NCBI GenBank assembly: GCA_021234155.1
Contig: JAJEKV010000014.1
Location: forward strand, 13,318,494 to 13,382,493
Source: Isoetes taiwanensis
Lineage: Eukaryota; Streptophyta; Lycopodiopsida; Isoetales; Isoetaceae
DNA: 64,000 bases
Direction: 5' to 3'
Shown in pieces: positions 23,861-37,359 of the stretch. Position numbers and translations under genes: made by a program. Numbering within the stretch: the stretch's first letter is position 1; each line of letters starts with the position of its first letter. The notes under the pieces are model-generated. The model worked only from the letters and a program-made list of their open reading frames with translations. It did not search any database and was not told the DNA's origin.

Positions 23861-24480
23861 AGATAGATAGATAGATAGTATTTTTAGCGTCATGCCACTA
23901 AGAGCGGCATCAGTGGACATGTGACCACACACCCGCGACAAAGGCCAAAGACAAGACCTTATAAAACAAGCTCTAGAAACGAAATGTTTAGAAATGAAAT
24001 TTGGTCTTGGATAAGTTGGAACACTATGAAAGTCAATTAGAACCCGAATAAGATATCACAGTCCGCGAGGGCAGTTCCAACGGGTCCATGAGACCACGAC
24101 CTAAAGTTCAACCATAGCAAATGAAGATATATGAAATATGGGATGGACAAAAATTAAATTAAAACAATGAGATTAGCGAACGAGAAATTGAGTTAATGAG
24201 ACAACAAAGGGAGGTGTTGATTGGAAGTCATAACTTTTTCGCATCTACGACCGGGAAAAATTAATGGAGCTCTTTAAATCTGAGCTATGGCCGTACCGCC
24301 GTCTTCATATCTTGGCAAGATCAAAATAGAAATTACTCACAAAACTTCAAGGGTGATAAAAGATTGTAGTTGTGAAGATTAAGCGGGTCCACATGTATCA
24401 AACCAAAATCTGTTGAGTCCGTTATGATTGACTTTTCATTTAGAGTAAAATTATGATATCTAAGTTTATTTTATGCTTCG
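23861..24480. other. (GATA)n tract and unrecognised spacer
   Basis: A short (GATA)n run at about 23862-23880 is followed by 'gtatttttagcgtc', which resembles the 3' end of the minus-strand LINE family. The following 600 bp do not match that family clearly, so only the terminus is suggestive. The rest is AT-rich with no gene signal. Confidence 0.3.
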
Positions 24481-25666
24481 CAGCGGGTATGGTATATTAA
24501 CTTCCGGAATGAGATTGGTTGCATAAACGCAAGTGATGTATTCCTTTTGGGAAATTGGCACTTAAGGCTGATTCCTCCTTGGTGTCTCTTTTATAAACCG
24601 TCCATATCACGGTCGCTACGCTAACGAAAAGAATTTTGATTCTTGGGAGGCAGGAGTTCGTAATATATTAAGATTAATCGGGTGTGTGTGTCCACCGGGT
24701 GAGTTCTACCACCACCACGTATTTGGTGGATTCCCTACGGATAATCATATATGCCTACGTATTGCTCTGTACATCTATTGACTTAGCGGCGTTGGAAACT
24801 GCTGGTATTCTCCGGTTGGTGCTGGTATGAAAGGCACAGACACTTGTTGACCGGATGATTTTCGCCGGAAGTTTATGCTATCTCGATGGGAATGAGCTAC
24901 GTAGCAAAGAGCGGCGACGTGCGGGGCAGCTCCTTCTGTCAGTTGATGTGCCTATTTGGACTGGTCCCCAAATTGCTAATGCACAATATGCTTGTGCATT
25001 ACGTTATATCAAAAGGCTGGTTGATGTTGATATTGTCCCCCTCTGGGGCTGGTTAAAAGCGACTCAGCATTTCTCTTCCTCGGTGGAGGCGGTATGTAGT
25101 CATGGGTGCAGGAATAAATTCTTTTGCATCCCAGTTTCTACCTTATGGTAGCGAAAGCTCCTTCCGCGGATATGCGAGGTTAATGTGCTGGTTCGCCAAG
25201 TTTTATCCCGCATTTCCACAACTACGCCTTTAATGTAGCAAAAGCGACAAGTTGAGTCGAGAAAACCTTTACTTCTTTTCTATGTGATCAGTTCAGCCGG
25301 TTTGGTCATGGTTACTATCCTCTCTTCCATATGGCCTTGACTAACCCGGCGGGTGCTTCTCGCCATTTATCCTTCCGCGAAGCGAGCAAAACGCTGGAGG
25401 GCACCACTTCGCCGGTGGGACTGGGCGGTGACGGAAAAAGGTGGTGTATCTTCGAAACTTATTCAGTGACCATTCGCTTTGTACGTTGGTGGCTTCCTTC
25501 ATTGCTAAAACTTTTCCTGAAGATTTTGTTTGAGAGAGAATTATTTGGGTATCTTATCTTATGCATCGACAGGTGGCTGTACTCAGTGGATTATCTTTGT
25601 CTCTGCATCTATGTATGTACTTCTTCTAGAATATTGAATAAGAGTTTGTCGTCCTTAAAAAAAAAA
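24480..25666 (+). mobile_element. Plus-strand retroelement fragment ending in poly(A)
   Basis: Moderately G+C-rich sequence ends with AATAAG (about 25638) and a run of ten A (25657-25666). Its last 110 bp resemble 16670-16795. The longest frame, 25331-25756, runs through the A-run and is not a conserved protein. I recognise no catalytic motif, so assignment as the 3' part of a LINE rests on the tail and the second copy. Confidence 0.4.
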
Positions 25667-25669
25667 GGG

Positions 25670-26875
25670 AGGGTGATATTGCTAAGAAGGTCATTGCTTT
25701 TAAAAGGAAATGATAGTATGAGTCGAGTGAAATTAAAATCCAAACAAGAAGACTAGGCAAAATGAAAATGCAAAGAATGAAGATTCAGAAAGAAGTGACT
25801 TCCAATGGCTAAAAGGTCGGTTTCAAACTACATCTTGCAAGGATATCCAGGCCTAATGCATGATGTTCAAAAGAATCAATAAGTAATGTATGAACAAAGA
25901 AAGAGACGCAAGTGGAAACGTTGAGTGGCAAAACAAATCCGAGAAGAAAATTGCTTTAAAAAGAGACTGAAAAGCGAAATCGACAGTTTAAAATATTTAA
26001 AATCAAAACAACAAGACATGGTGCGAAGAAAAAACACTGGAGAAGTGATTGTATACATGGTTAAAGGTGACTTCAGACTATATTGCAAACAAAATTAGAT
26101 TATATAATTTAGGCGATTGGTTATACATGGGACCATTAAAATAACATGAAAAACTAGGTAATGGTTATAATAATCTATAAAAGGTATGTTTTAGCAAGTG
26201 GGTGGCTCACCCGTGACGAAAAAGCATAAGTGACATACAGGGACTTTTGGAAACAAGTATAGGCCATTGCCCGATTAAACCTGGCATGCCATCTACGCCC
26301 ATGTGGCCTTTGTCATGTTGGTAAGGTGCCATTTTGATCACGTGGCTGCAGAACTTTGTGGCAGCCACGGAGAAGCTTTAATGGGTAAAAGATAGTGCTG
26401 AGCTGCAAATCGACGCGAAGGAAGTGTTACGGTGAAGCCGAGGGCTTAAGTTTTAGTAAAAGCCTTTGAGGACTGCGTTTGGAGAGCTATCCATGAATAA
26501 GAGACTAGTTTTGGCATTGGATCGAACAATGGAGGCTTTGGAATAATAAGTGTAAGAATGGTTGTGTTGAGGAAATAATGTTGAAGAATAATAGTAACAA
26601 GAATAGTGTTACTACGAAGCCTCCATAAATATTTGAAGCTGAGGGACACTCCCCGAACTCCCTTGAAGGGACACATTTTGGAGTTCAAGTAAATATCTCG
26701 AGCAGCTCAATTAGAGCAGATAAAAAGACTTATTTGAGAAAAAGGGCTGCTTAAATTAAGCTCGAAATATAGGCTACATATAAATTAAACAAGATGACGA
26801 GATCGCATAAGAATTTCAAACCGGCTTGGTTTTGAGTGAAATAAAATTAGATATCTAAAGATATTTTAAAAGCTT
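25670..26875. other. AT-rich spacer
   Basis: No motif or long frame is supported on either strand; about 1.2 kb separate the plus-strand element's A-run from the tail of the next minus-strand LINE fragment. Confidence 0.35.
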
Positions 26876-26876
26876 G

Positions 26877-27610
26877 AGGAAGGAAGGAAGGAAAAGGATA
26901 TTTTTAGCGTCCACGGAACCAACATGGCCTATGAGGCGGTTTTACAATATAGCGGAAAGTTTCCAAGCACAAGAATAAAACCGCGAGGAAATTTCTTTAA
27001 TGTGTCTCTCTCCCTATGGGATAGAAGAAAAACACAGCGTGTGGGAGGAGAAAAACCCTTGTAGTAGACATTTGAGAGAAGGCCCTGGCCCGAGTAGCTC
27101 AAATTCCCATGTTGTGAGGACTCCACGGCGGTGGAGACTTACTTGAGAATGTAGGGCGCAAGGCGATGCCACCATTGAAGCAGCCAGGTGGAGTATTACT
27201 ATCTCGAGCATCCCCGAGATGGCATGGCTGCTTTCGGATGTGTGTGCATATATTTGGGCATTCTGTAGCATGGTGTTCATCTTCTACTATGCATGTGGCG
27301 GCAACCCGACATAATCTCTCATGTAGGGATTCCACGCCCTCATAAGAACGGCGATACATTCTCAATTCACGAGGATGGTGGGACCATCCTTATTGCGAAA
27401 GCTATAGCTCGCCGTTTCTTGGTGGAAATGTGTGCCTTGGATCTTTGGTGGGGGTGTTCAAGCGTGAGGATTGACTTTGTGTGTGGTAGTGCTCTGTTTT
27501 GGGCGCAGGTGGTGGGGCATCCGCGAGAGGCAGCAAATGGCGCGCATTTAAATCTCGGCTCACGCTGTCGCGATATGTAGACATATTCACAATGTGTTGA
27601 TAGTCATGGA
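26877..27610 (-). mobile_element. 5'-truncated LINE fragment (C-terminal region and 3' end)
   Basis: The 3' end is marked by a (GGAA)n run (26877-26893) followed by 'tttttagcgtccacgga', as in the copies at 11.5 and 30.2 kb. Upstream on the minus strand lies EDEHHATECP (about 27213-27184) with Cys residues before it. This matches the Cys/His block near the C-terminus of LINE ORF2 ('C--C---EDE-H---ECP'). Only the last roughly 0.7 kb of element is present, typical of incomplete reverse transcription. Confidence 0.65.
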
Positions 27611-28490
27611 CCAAATGCTACTTGAACCATCCTACAATGCTCTTGCCATGCTCTCTTGAGGGCGTTCTTGACCCCTTGTGCCAATAACCAGGCAGGGAGG
27701 AGAGACATTTATTGCATCCATTTACGTCCAGCCATATGGAAATATAGGGTGCTGCTTGCATAGCTGATCTTTGCATAAAGCAAAAAAGAGTTATTTGGAA
27801 ATATAGAGGCCACCTTTAAATAGAAAGCAAAATTCCTCTCACTACAAGAGCCCAATTGTCATAGAGTAGGAAACAAAGAGAGCGAGAGCGGGGAATAAAT
27901 GAAAAATTGACTCTGAATGACGTGCAAAGAATGAGATATTGAAGTATAATGAAAATTGGCAGGAAAAGGATGCTGGGAAAGCTCATGAGACATAGGTTTG
28001 CCACATGCCCTTCATAATGCATGCATGATGCTTGCAAGGCCTACAAGACATGCTAGCAATGAATCACACCTATGCATGTGTGGAATTGAAGAAACAAAAG
28101 ATAAGTAAGGCTATAAGTAAACCGACTGAAGAAAAACATAGCAAAATCTCTCAAACTGATCAAGACTAGAAGAAAAAACTCAATGGTGGTAAAAAGCAGA
28201 AAATAACAACCTAGAATCGTACTTTCTGAAGATAAAAAACAGTATCATTCTCTAATTTAGAAACGCCAAAGTTATCAAACAGTAATGTTGGGGCCCGGAT
28301 TGAAGGGTGAGCCGAAGGCAAATCACCCAAGACTAAACAAAAAATAGACTAGTGTCAAGACTAAATAAAAAATTGACTAGTGTTAAAAAGCAAGAAAAAG
28401 CAACGTACAAACCTAAGACAGAAAGCTTTTCTAACGATCTTAATTTTTCTATAGAACAAACCATCTACCTATACAGTTAGAGACCTAAAG
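27610..28490. other. AT-rich spacer
   Basis: No gene, RNA or clear repeat was recognised between the LINE fragment and the dispersed repeat copy at 28490. Confidence 0.35.
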
Positions 28491-28745
28491 TAGGAAGAGA
28501 AAACACAAAAAGATGGAATGCTCAAGAGGAAGGGTGATGAGGAAAACCTAGAACTGATGAGATATATAACATGTCAAAAAAGATCTTGTGGAAAAATAGA
28601 CATTCCAAAAAAGGCACGTCTTCTCCAAGAATGATGGTTCTATGTTGCCATAGAACCATTGCATTCCTGCCATTTACACTTTTGCATCCCCACCAACTTT
28701 ACATTAGGTATTTGAAGTGGGTCCTTCCCCACCAACTTTACAACG
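28490..28745. repeat. Dispersed repeat, copy 2, joined to the CCCACCAACTTTACAT module
   Basis: The left part (28490-28670) matches 23160-23360. The right part (28680-28745) matches 22085-22165, including the doubled CCCACCAACTTTACA word. Here the two modules are adjacent, whereas near 22-23 kb they are about 1 kb apart and in the opposite order. They may belong to one element family that has been rearranged. Confidence 0.65.
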
Positions 28746-28749
28746 TGTA

Positions 28750-30230
28750 TGGCTAAACTTTCTGAGGACCTTGGGCACGGCGCTGATTTATCTAGGCACC
28801 TCCAGAAACCACCATTTTTCTATCAGTTAAAGCATGGCCGGAGTTCAAGGTAAATCTTTTGGCATGACCATTTTGCACCTCGATTGGGCTGACTTGATTT
28901 GGTAACGCTTTTGGATTACACCGCGCCATTTTCTAGAATCTCATTTCAATAAAGAGAGGAAGAGATTTGAACAAGCCAAACTGGATCAACGAAAAAAAAA
29001 TCCAAAGACCACTTTTGTGTCCTGGTGTGCCATATGGTTTATCTGTCGGATCAAGCACTTTGTACAACCACTTTTGAATTAAAATGGCGTATGGTCAAAC
29101 CACTTCCTGCATGGGGAAGTCGATAGATTAGCTCAATCTGTATAATATTGCATGACCTTAACATCATACTTGGAATTTAAATTTTAATAGTGGTCGTCCC
29201 ATATTGGGATGCTAGGTTTTGGCGATTTTGGAAGTCAAGAAAGGCTGAAATGATTGCTCCTCATCTGCTTTATGTGTTTCAATTGGCATACATGTTAGGT
29301 TTACCTTTACTTACTTTCTCTTTCAAACTACCCAGGTTTTAAGCGTAGGACCATATCATTTTTGCAAGGAACCATCTACACACACATCGTGACATGCTTT
29401 CATACTTCATATTTACGTACTGCTTTTTTCTTGTATATATATGAATGATCTTTTTGTCTTGGTTCTAAGGAGCCCAACAATTTAACCTCAACACTTTTGA
29501 AGATTTACGTGCCTAATTTTGCATTTAGGTTTGCCATCGGAGCACCTCATTAGAGACAACCTGGGATCTTGAAACATTCTCCTAACAAATTATATTTATT
29601 TGTCTATTATTATTTTTAATAATCGTAATATACCCTTCACCAATCCCCTAAACTCAAGAAATAGTTGTTGGATCCTTGACCACTCACTAATAAACATACA
29701 CTAGATGCTAAAATTATAGAGGATTATAAGGTGCGGATATTATTGTTTCATTTTACCAGATCGAAAAATGTAGCTCCCGACCATATCGTTTTCGACCACA
29801 CTTTGAAATAGCCAACTGGATCAAAGAGAAAACTCTATCCTCTGGAAGAATTTCTGCCATGTAAGTTTTGGTTTCTTCCCCCAGTTTTCTCTTGGCACCA
29901 TTGAAGTTTGAATTATGCATTCTAATCATAGAATTGAAAACATAGATGCAAGGATTTTGTGTTTGCTTTCTATTCCATACTGTTTTTTGCACCTAAAGCA
30001 AATTGTTCTTTGCCATACTAAAATTAAGATTCGTTTGCCCATAGGATATGCACAAATTTGGAATAAGAAAAAAGGGAATTTCAAAGTAAGAGTAAATGAA
30101 GATCTTTTGAGGAGTGCGATGGAGCTAAGATACTTCAACTTGCAGGGATCTGTTTTCTGGGTTTTGTGATCAAGCCTGAAGTAGGGTTTATGATAATGCA
30201 AAACGAGGTTGAGAGATCTCATGCTAAAAA
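28750..30230. other. Spacer, nothing recognised
   Basis: AT-rich with several frames under 100 codons (for example 29926-30222, minus) that lack conserved motifs and support from a second copy. It ends at the microsatellite tail of the next LINE. Confidence 0.35.
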
Positions 30231-30234
30231 TGAT

Positions 30235-31192
30235 AGGAAGGAAGGAAGGAAGGTATTTTTATCGTCCACGGAGACCAATCGGTCTATGGGACCCAATACC
30301 TACAAAGCGTAAGCCCGGGCGGTTAAAGCCACAACAGCCAGAAGGGGTTTTGAGAAAAAGCGAGTAGCGTGTCGGCCTGGCGACAAAGCCCCGTTCCAAT
30401 ATCACGAGGAAATGCAAAACACACAAATATATACACTCATGTCACCGTACGTGAGTACTTTGATCGGTGAGGCAGCGGTAGGGGGCAAAAGGTGGGCTTC
30501 CTTGATCCGGTACCTCTGAGATGTGGAGAAAGCCCCGAGGCAAATCTTGGCCGGTGTGTTCATCACGGCAAATGTAGGAACCCAGAAGTCGCGGGTACTG
30601 GGGAGGCGTGCGGCGGATAAATTTGAATCTTGGGCAACTGCGGAAGTGTGAGACTCATCCTCAATGGCACCCACGACGGCAGCAGCGAGCCTTTCTGGCG
30701 AGGGCTTCCCAATCCCACGCGCGTCTCGTCACGAAGATGGTGGGGCGCAAATGGAGCAATGGAGTGCAGCTTTTCGAGGCGGTGGGGAGCAGTAGGTAGA
30801 GCTGCGGGCCACGGTCCAGCGGGGTTGATGTGCTCCTTGTAATGGGCCATTTTGACCTGCTCACAGAAGGTCCCGGAAAACTTACCCGAGGAAGCAAGCG
30901 TCCGGAGGTACTCCGCCCGGTTTGTCGCGATGAGGCCTGCTGTGTCCACTGCACGCATCATTAACTCCTACCGCGTTCCATTTGGCGAACCAGCGGAGTC
31001 TCTCACGACCCATCCAAGCAGGCCACAGGGCATTTCTGCGAGACTACATTGCCTGGCGTAAGCGGTGCGGGAGCGAGCATCACCCATATTAACCACTTTA
31101 GAAAATGAGCTGACAGTGTAATACATCGAAGCCAAAGGAAGCGGCAAGAATCAGTTTCCTGTGAGGAATGCATTCAGGGGTAGAAGGTTTAC
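30235..31192 (-). mobile_element. LINE, 3' portion (continues at 42126-46980 across a nested gypsy element)
   Basis: The 3' end is a (GGAA)n run (30235-30252) followed by 'tatttttatcgtccacggagacc'. The minus strand shows the C-terminal part of ORF2, including a degraded 'KVVNMGDARS' and 'GWV-D' region (about 31090-31000) that normally follows the TPY-IL-ET block. The element stops at 31192, and its missing upstream part resumes at 42126 with the EVWG block. The gypsy LTR element between them therefore split one LINE. Confidence 0.7.
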
Positions 31193-33705
31193 ATTTTGAA
31201 GGTATTCTGGCAAAACCTTCAACCTGATGGTTTACGAACCTCCGGGGTTGCGCCCACGACAACCACTCTGAGTCACAAAAAGAAGTTCGAAGAATCACAA
31301 AAAGATCACTTGCAGGAGTGTGTTTCACTGAAGAAAAAGTGCCTCACAAAAGTCTCTTGCGAGAATGTGATGCAGCTGGGGCTATGGGTGTGGATATCAC
31401 TCCTTGATGTTCTCAACACTTGTCACTAACGGTGCAAAAGCTCAATGAGGTCGAGGTAGAGCTGGGTGAGATTCAAATCAGAGCCAGATCAATTTTTTTT
31501 GAACAAATATCACTGACAGAGGCGATGTTGGAACTTCGATATTGGTGATGAATTTTTGGGACTATCAACTCTATCTTTCTCAGTTATGCACACAGGGGGC
31601 CAACTATTCTTTACGACGGGATCAATTTTCTTTTGATAATTCTTAGCCTAAGGCGTAAGAGAAAATGTTCTTGAAGATAATGTTTTTTGTAAGTCCAGTA
31701 CCTGCGTGTATCTATCTTTGTCTACTTCCACATGTACTTTGTTTAGCCAGGATTGAAGTTCAAGCGGTGGCTCTACATACTCCACAGGGTATCTTGATAC
31801 CTCGCATGTTCTAACAATGCCAACTTTTCCATTCTGTCTGGAGGTTGGCTTTTGCACTCTAAGGGTTTGTGATGCGGTGGAGTGTAAAACACGGCCTAAC
31901 TGACAATACGCGGGCACTAGATACTCACGCTATATAATGATAAGCTATGATAATTTTTGCTTTGCGAATACCAGAAACTTAACTCAAACAAAGCTAGCAC
32001 ATAAGGTCGGATTTTCAATTGAATCCGATCCTCCGAAGATACAATATAACATCCCAAGCAGGGGTCAGGCACGAGGATCAAATAGGTGCACATAAAAATC
32101 CGAGGAGAATTAAGTCAATAATCCGGATCAAAAGGTAAACATAGAGGTCAAGTCGGTTCAAGGTTGTCAAAGCGGTCCTTCTTCAAGCCAAAAAATCTTC
32201 TTTGCCTTCAAGCCCTCCCGAAACTCTTAAATCGCGAAAAATCCTTTTTGTAGAATGTCTTGATGGGTTGAAATCATACATCATTTCTTTTAATTCTTCT
32301 GTCTTTTAGCCGCACTAACTTGTTCATGGCATTAATCATAATGATTGGCTGAGGTTTAGGTCTTTGATTAATGGTTTTGTTAGGTAAAACGAGCGGATCT
32401 TGGCATTTCGGGTTTAAGGTTTACGGCGGAGGTTCGAGAAGAAATATCCCACAGGCCCAATTCAATTTAGAGACAAAGTATATAAAGGCCCAAAAATTGA
32501 TTTCTTACGGTTTCATTAGATGCGGTGTCCACGTGGATTGGGTGTTACCTCCCACTTGCCCTACGCCCAGGATGCGCTCCTGCTTGTGAGGGGGAGGTGT
32601 AGCTTGGAAGAGAATTAGGCTAAGGGGGTAGATACGGAAGAATTTTGCACCTGCACCCTATGGCCACGATTCCACCAGAACACGCCCATACAATGCCTAA
32701 AAATAAGGCCTTTTCTCAAAATTCTTTTTTAGAGGGGGAATCTCTTTTTGTGTATAATAATATTAGGGTCTTTTTCACATAGAGCTCTTTTGGAGTTTGA
32801 AGGTTGGGAGTGGATGATGAGAGTAGCATTTGGGAAACACATGACATGGCTGGAAGTGACATAGGCATGGCCAATGGGAATGATGGCGTGTCTGACCCAC
32901 TTGAATTTGAAGATTCTCTCTAGTCAAAATTTTTTTAGAATGATGTGGAGATGTGTGTGTGATGATGAGGTGTCAAAGTGATGTGGCAACTTAATGATGT
33001 TTTTAAATGAATTTTGATTTGAATGAGAGTTTGAGATGAAAGGATAGAGTATGAGTGATGGAGTTGATGTGTGTGTAGTAAGGTGTAGGGGGACTTGGCA
33101 TCTAGTGCTCTAAATAGGAAGCCAAAGGGTACTGTGGAGCATCTTTGGAAGCATCTTTGGGGGCATGGCTGAATTTTTAGCATTTCCTTAGGAGTTTTGC
33201 AAGAAGGCCTCCATTTTGCTCAAGTTTCATTGGAATGTTGACTGCATAAGCAAAGTTACTTGACTAAGTCAAGTCTCTTGAACTAGTGGACGTTGATGGA
33301 AGCGAAGTGGGTGTTTTGTAGAAGGTGTATTTTGACTAGAAAGAACTTTCAAGGTCAAGTTTGACTTTGGGAGGTGTATGAGGGGAAGGTGAGGAGTTCA
33401 AAATGCTATTTGGGATGGTGGAGTGGATGAGGATGGGAAATAAAAATGCCGAGATGCCAAGCTCATAAATGATTACATACCATGGAATGCTCTTCAAAGT
33501 CTTCTTTCTCTTCTTCTCTACACACTTCCCTGTAGCATTTTGACCTTTACATATCTTGGTGGCTTGAGAGTCAATTGTCCTTCCTTTGCTCTTCAAACTT
33601 GAGTGTATGCTGGTGAAGCATTCTCCTAATATCTTACCAATTGAACCCAGCCCGTAGGATTAGGTACTAATATATGCTTGGTTCTTACATCTTCGCCATA
33701 GCATG
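31193..33705 (-). repeat. 3' LTR of the gypsy element
   Basis: Colinear with 39679-42125. Shared anchors are 'ttgaaggtattctggc' at the left end, 'gatgaatttttgggactatc', 'aatcataatgatt', 'ttttgactagaa' and 'tactaatatatg' near the right end. On the plus strand the left end near 'tgttgaagg' would be the CA-3' end on the minus strand. Exact ends are uncertain by about 10 bp. Confidence 0.75.
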
Positions 33706-34344
33706 GCGGCATTATGTAACAAGAAGGTAGGGTCTTTAGTACTTTTGACTAGCTATGATGACTCTTGACATGTTCTCCGACCCGATTTGCCAATATGAGA
33801 ATATGGTTGGCAACTTCAGTGACGACACATGGTTGGGTGATGGAGTTTGATATTATGAGCGTGCATATGATGCTACTTTGGATGAATTTACATGGAAAAT
33901 AAATCCTCTTTAGTTATGAGGATGTGGGTAGTATGTGTGACTTGGGAAATTATTGGCAATGTAGGGAGGAGTTTACGTCTGCAATGGGTCAACTCTTGAT
34001 CCGGATAATGAAGGATGGAATAAACGTAAGAATTCTGCGTGTGAAGATGAAAGCTTGTTAGTATAGGTGAGTTGGTGTGGGCAATATGGGCAACTCAGAT
34101 GATGGAATCAATGGCAAAGTGCAATAGAGATGTAGCGGACATGCCGAGATGCGCGGAACTATAATCATTAGTATCAATTCCCTCCTTGATTGATCACAAT
34201 GCATATACGCTTACTTATAAATTCATGCTTACGCAAATAATAACCTAAGCGAGAACTAAATTTCAAAGGCAGGCCCTAGCCCGATCCTAGTTTTAACCAT
34301 ATGTATTAACTATACCTAGCTACATCTTACCCTGAGAGATTTGG

Positions 34345-35330
34345 TTAGACAGGCAGGGAGCAGCAATATTTGTTGCCCAATACCTTTAGGTGCACAATGT
34401 GTTGATAGGGTTCATCAATTCTACGCCATCGAAGTAATATCCTTATTGATATGAATCCTTGCCGGTACATCCCTATTAGCTGATGGTCCCTCGAATTTTC
34501 AGTTACATTTTGCCATATCTTCCCTTGCTTTGTTCCCTTTAACACTAACTCTCTCCTTCTTTCAAGACTCACATGTAATTTGTGGCTAACGTACAGGGCT
34601 GCATTCATCCTTAGCCTTTTTTCCTTGTGTTTATTGCATTCTAAAGGCCTCATATCTATGCTCCTCAAAGGCGCATCAATCTCCACAAATCGTCTTTTGA
34701 GGAGAGTATTATCCATTTTAGAATTTGTCGATGTAGGCCCGGTGAGTGATGGAAAGCTCTAATTCTATAAGGCAATATATAGATTCTATCCCTTACACTA
34801 AGCTGAAGGGGTGTGCTTTGTAGCCACTTTGATGGTAGTTACGGCCTTTAAAGTGCATCATGAAGTTTCCAAATGCCAATCCTTTTCTTGAAACAGCGTG
34901 GTCTTCTTGAGTTGACGAGAGTCTTATTGGTTGACTCTGCTGGCCATTTCACAGGCAGAGATGTGGGATGAACTCTTGGTGTGTTTGAAACTTAAGGTGG
35001 CCTACCAAGTAATGCAATTGTATGGTTGATGGAATTAGCTGCCTCTATGAGCAATTTTAGAAGGAGGATACAAATCGCTGAATATTTTTCATGTAGAAAC
35101 CTTCTGCTTGTTAGCTTGGGCATTGGCTTTCTCTCAAGAGATTGCCTGCCCATTTGGTAAAATGTCGGTGGCAACTAATATAGTGTGAGAGTGAGGTGGG
35201 TCTATGGGGCCTATAAAAATCCGATCCCCACGACGAAAGGTCAGGGAAATTATGGCGGTCGAGGCGGTGGTTGCAGGTTCTTTTGCAGAAATGGCATTTG
35301 TGGCGGCATTTTATAATACATAACAATCAT
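34345..35330 (-). pseudogene. Gypsy integrase core and C-terminal region, broken
   Basis: FTKWAGNLLRESQCP (about 35167-35120) is the 'YFTKW-EA-PLR' segment of the DDE integrase core. VTTIKVATKHTP (about 34860-34815) and a following 'ELELSITHR' match the 'AVTTIKAATKHTPFQLVYG-E---P-ELE-PS-R' block that precedes the integrase C-terminal domain in plant gypsy elements. Stops separate the pieces. The enzyme would insert the cDNA copy into the host genome; this copy cannot. Confidence 0.7.
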
Positions 35331-37359
35331 GTAAAGTGACCAAAAGTATCACATTTATGCATGAAATCTTTTCTTTATTTGTGTCTGCAACAAAGTATCC
35401 TCCACACAAACTCCCTCATGACCGCCTCAATTATCATTCCTAGCACTCTTTTATCCACACATCTGAAATACAAGACTCCACCTGCCTTATCAACTTTTGC
35501 ATAGGATCCCTCAAATTAGATTGAACTTCTTTGCATTTGTCCTAGTCTCCTTTCTTGACTGTACTCAAGTTTCTTAGGTATCATTGCTTTTCCAAATAGT
35601 TTTACGATGTCAAATTGCCCGATCAATGTTTTAAATCAGAGAGATCAAGTTTGTTAGATTGTCATCAACACAAACCATCTTAGAATCTTGCATGCTCCAG
35701 AGCAACACAGAATTAGGAAGGTAGGAATTTTGGGATTCTCGATCCAGCTTTACCACCTTCAGGTAATATCGCTTGGATCTTCTTCGGCCCGCACACTGTT
35801 TGGCCTTTGTTTGCTTTTTGCAAATACAGGGTAGAAGGTTGGGCACTTACTTTAGATTGGGCTGCGGAAGATGTCCTTTGCCTTTCTATCAAAAAACATG
35901 GGGGCTGTGCATGCCTCCCAACACAGGATATCTAATCTCAGTGCTCTGATTTACATTTCCTTTTGCAAAAGTAATCTCCTATGATCCTTGTAGCGATTTT
36001 CCCACGGTGGCACTGTTATGGCTTGAAGGCTTCTCTAGATGGGAGGTTTTAAGGATGGATTTGCAAATGGCATCAATGATTTTGTCAAAGGGCATTGCTC
36101 ATCCCAATCTTTAGGATGTGTTTGGCACTGCTTTGAACTTCCCAGCCTTTGGGCTTATAGTTGGCGGGGAAGAAGTAGGACGTACGACCTACTCCAAAGG
36201 CTGGTCATCCACGCTGGAGGCTCACGCCATTTGTTTGAGGGGTTTTGGAGGTGTGGCTCTCCTTGAGGGCTTCAATCTTCTCATCCCTGATTATTTGAAC
36301 TCCTGTTTGCCAGGTACTTTTAATGCCCAAGCAATTCCCCTTTGATGATAAAAACACCTTTAGGTTCAAACATACACTTTCTACTGATCAGAAACCAACA
36401 TGGCATATCCAAAATCAACTATCTTTCGGAAAGTTCCCAAACAAGATCAAAATCTACGAAATATTGCATTTCTTTAAATTGCATCCTACATGGCTCTTTT
36501 GGAATAATATTTATGGAAACATCAATCAAATGGCATTCTTTTAAGCGGCAAATGTTCCCAGGTGTAGAGTTTTGGCTGATCACATGCTTCCTTGATTACA
36601 GTTGAAGCACGAAAACTAGCATAAAAGATGATAAATTTCTTTGCACTCGTGAGACTACATACCTCCTCGAGAAAACTGGCAAGGGTAACAATCACGGCCG
36701 ATAACTTTCAATTTAATCCTGTAATTAAAATATAGGATCCTAATGGCGCTTGTTTTCCTTTCACTTGAGACAATGCAAGATGACCCACTCAAGGGGTTTC
36801 ACAATTTGTTGTCACACACGCATCATATACATTTGTACTCAATTTAATAACACCTTAGTTGGACTGTGAAGGAAGCAGTGGTTATTTAGCTTTTGTATAG
36901 CGGAGTTTCATACCTCTCCTTTATTTTCATTTTCAAATTCAAATGGTACGTAATTCCACCAGCTCGCTCTCTATAATCCCAAGCAAAGAACTATCTATTC
37001 TAATCATCAAAATTTGGTAACCAAAGCGGCTATCTCTTCTCTGAACAAATCTCCAACATACCCTATCTCTAGACCCTATTTCCCCTACCCAGCCTTATTT
37101 ACACTGTATGTCTTCACTTGGTTACGAGGATGCGAGTCTCGTGGCTAGTCCTCTTCTCTCAAGTTCTCTCTTGGTGCTCTCATTACGTATTGGTAGCACA
37201 CTTCCCTTTGCCTTGAGTCGCTTGCAGTGCATCCCTTGGAACATAGAGTTCGAATATCAAATCCTTGGTTCCGGCTATTTGACTTTTGATTTAAACTTGT
37301 CCTCATTCTTTGGATATTTCTCACGTGTGCCTTGCCCTACAGGCAGTGAGAGTCTCCAG

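Noticed and set aside
36360-36600. Minus-strand words resembling the start of a gypsy reverse transcriptase (IIPKEP-RM-FKEMQ)
   Set aside because: They lie after RNase H and before integrase, the wrong order for RT, and the similarity is too short to support a call.
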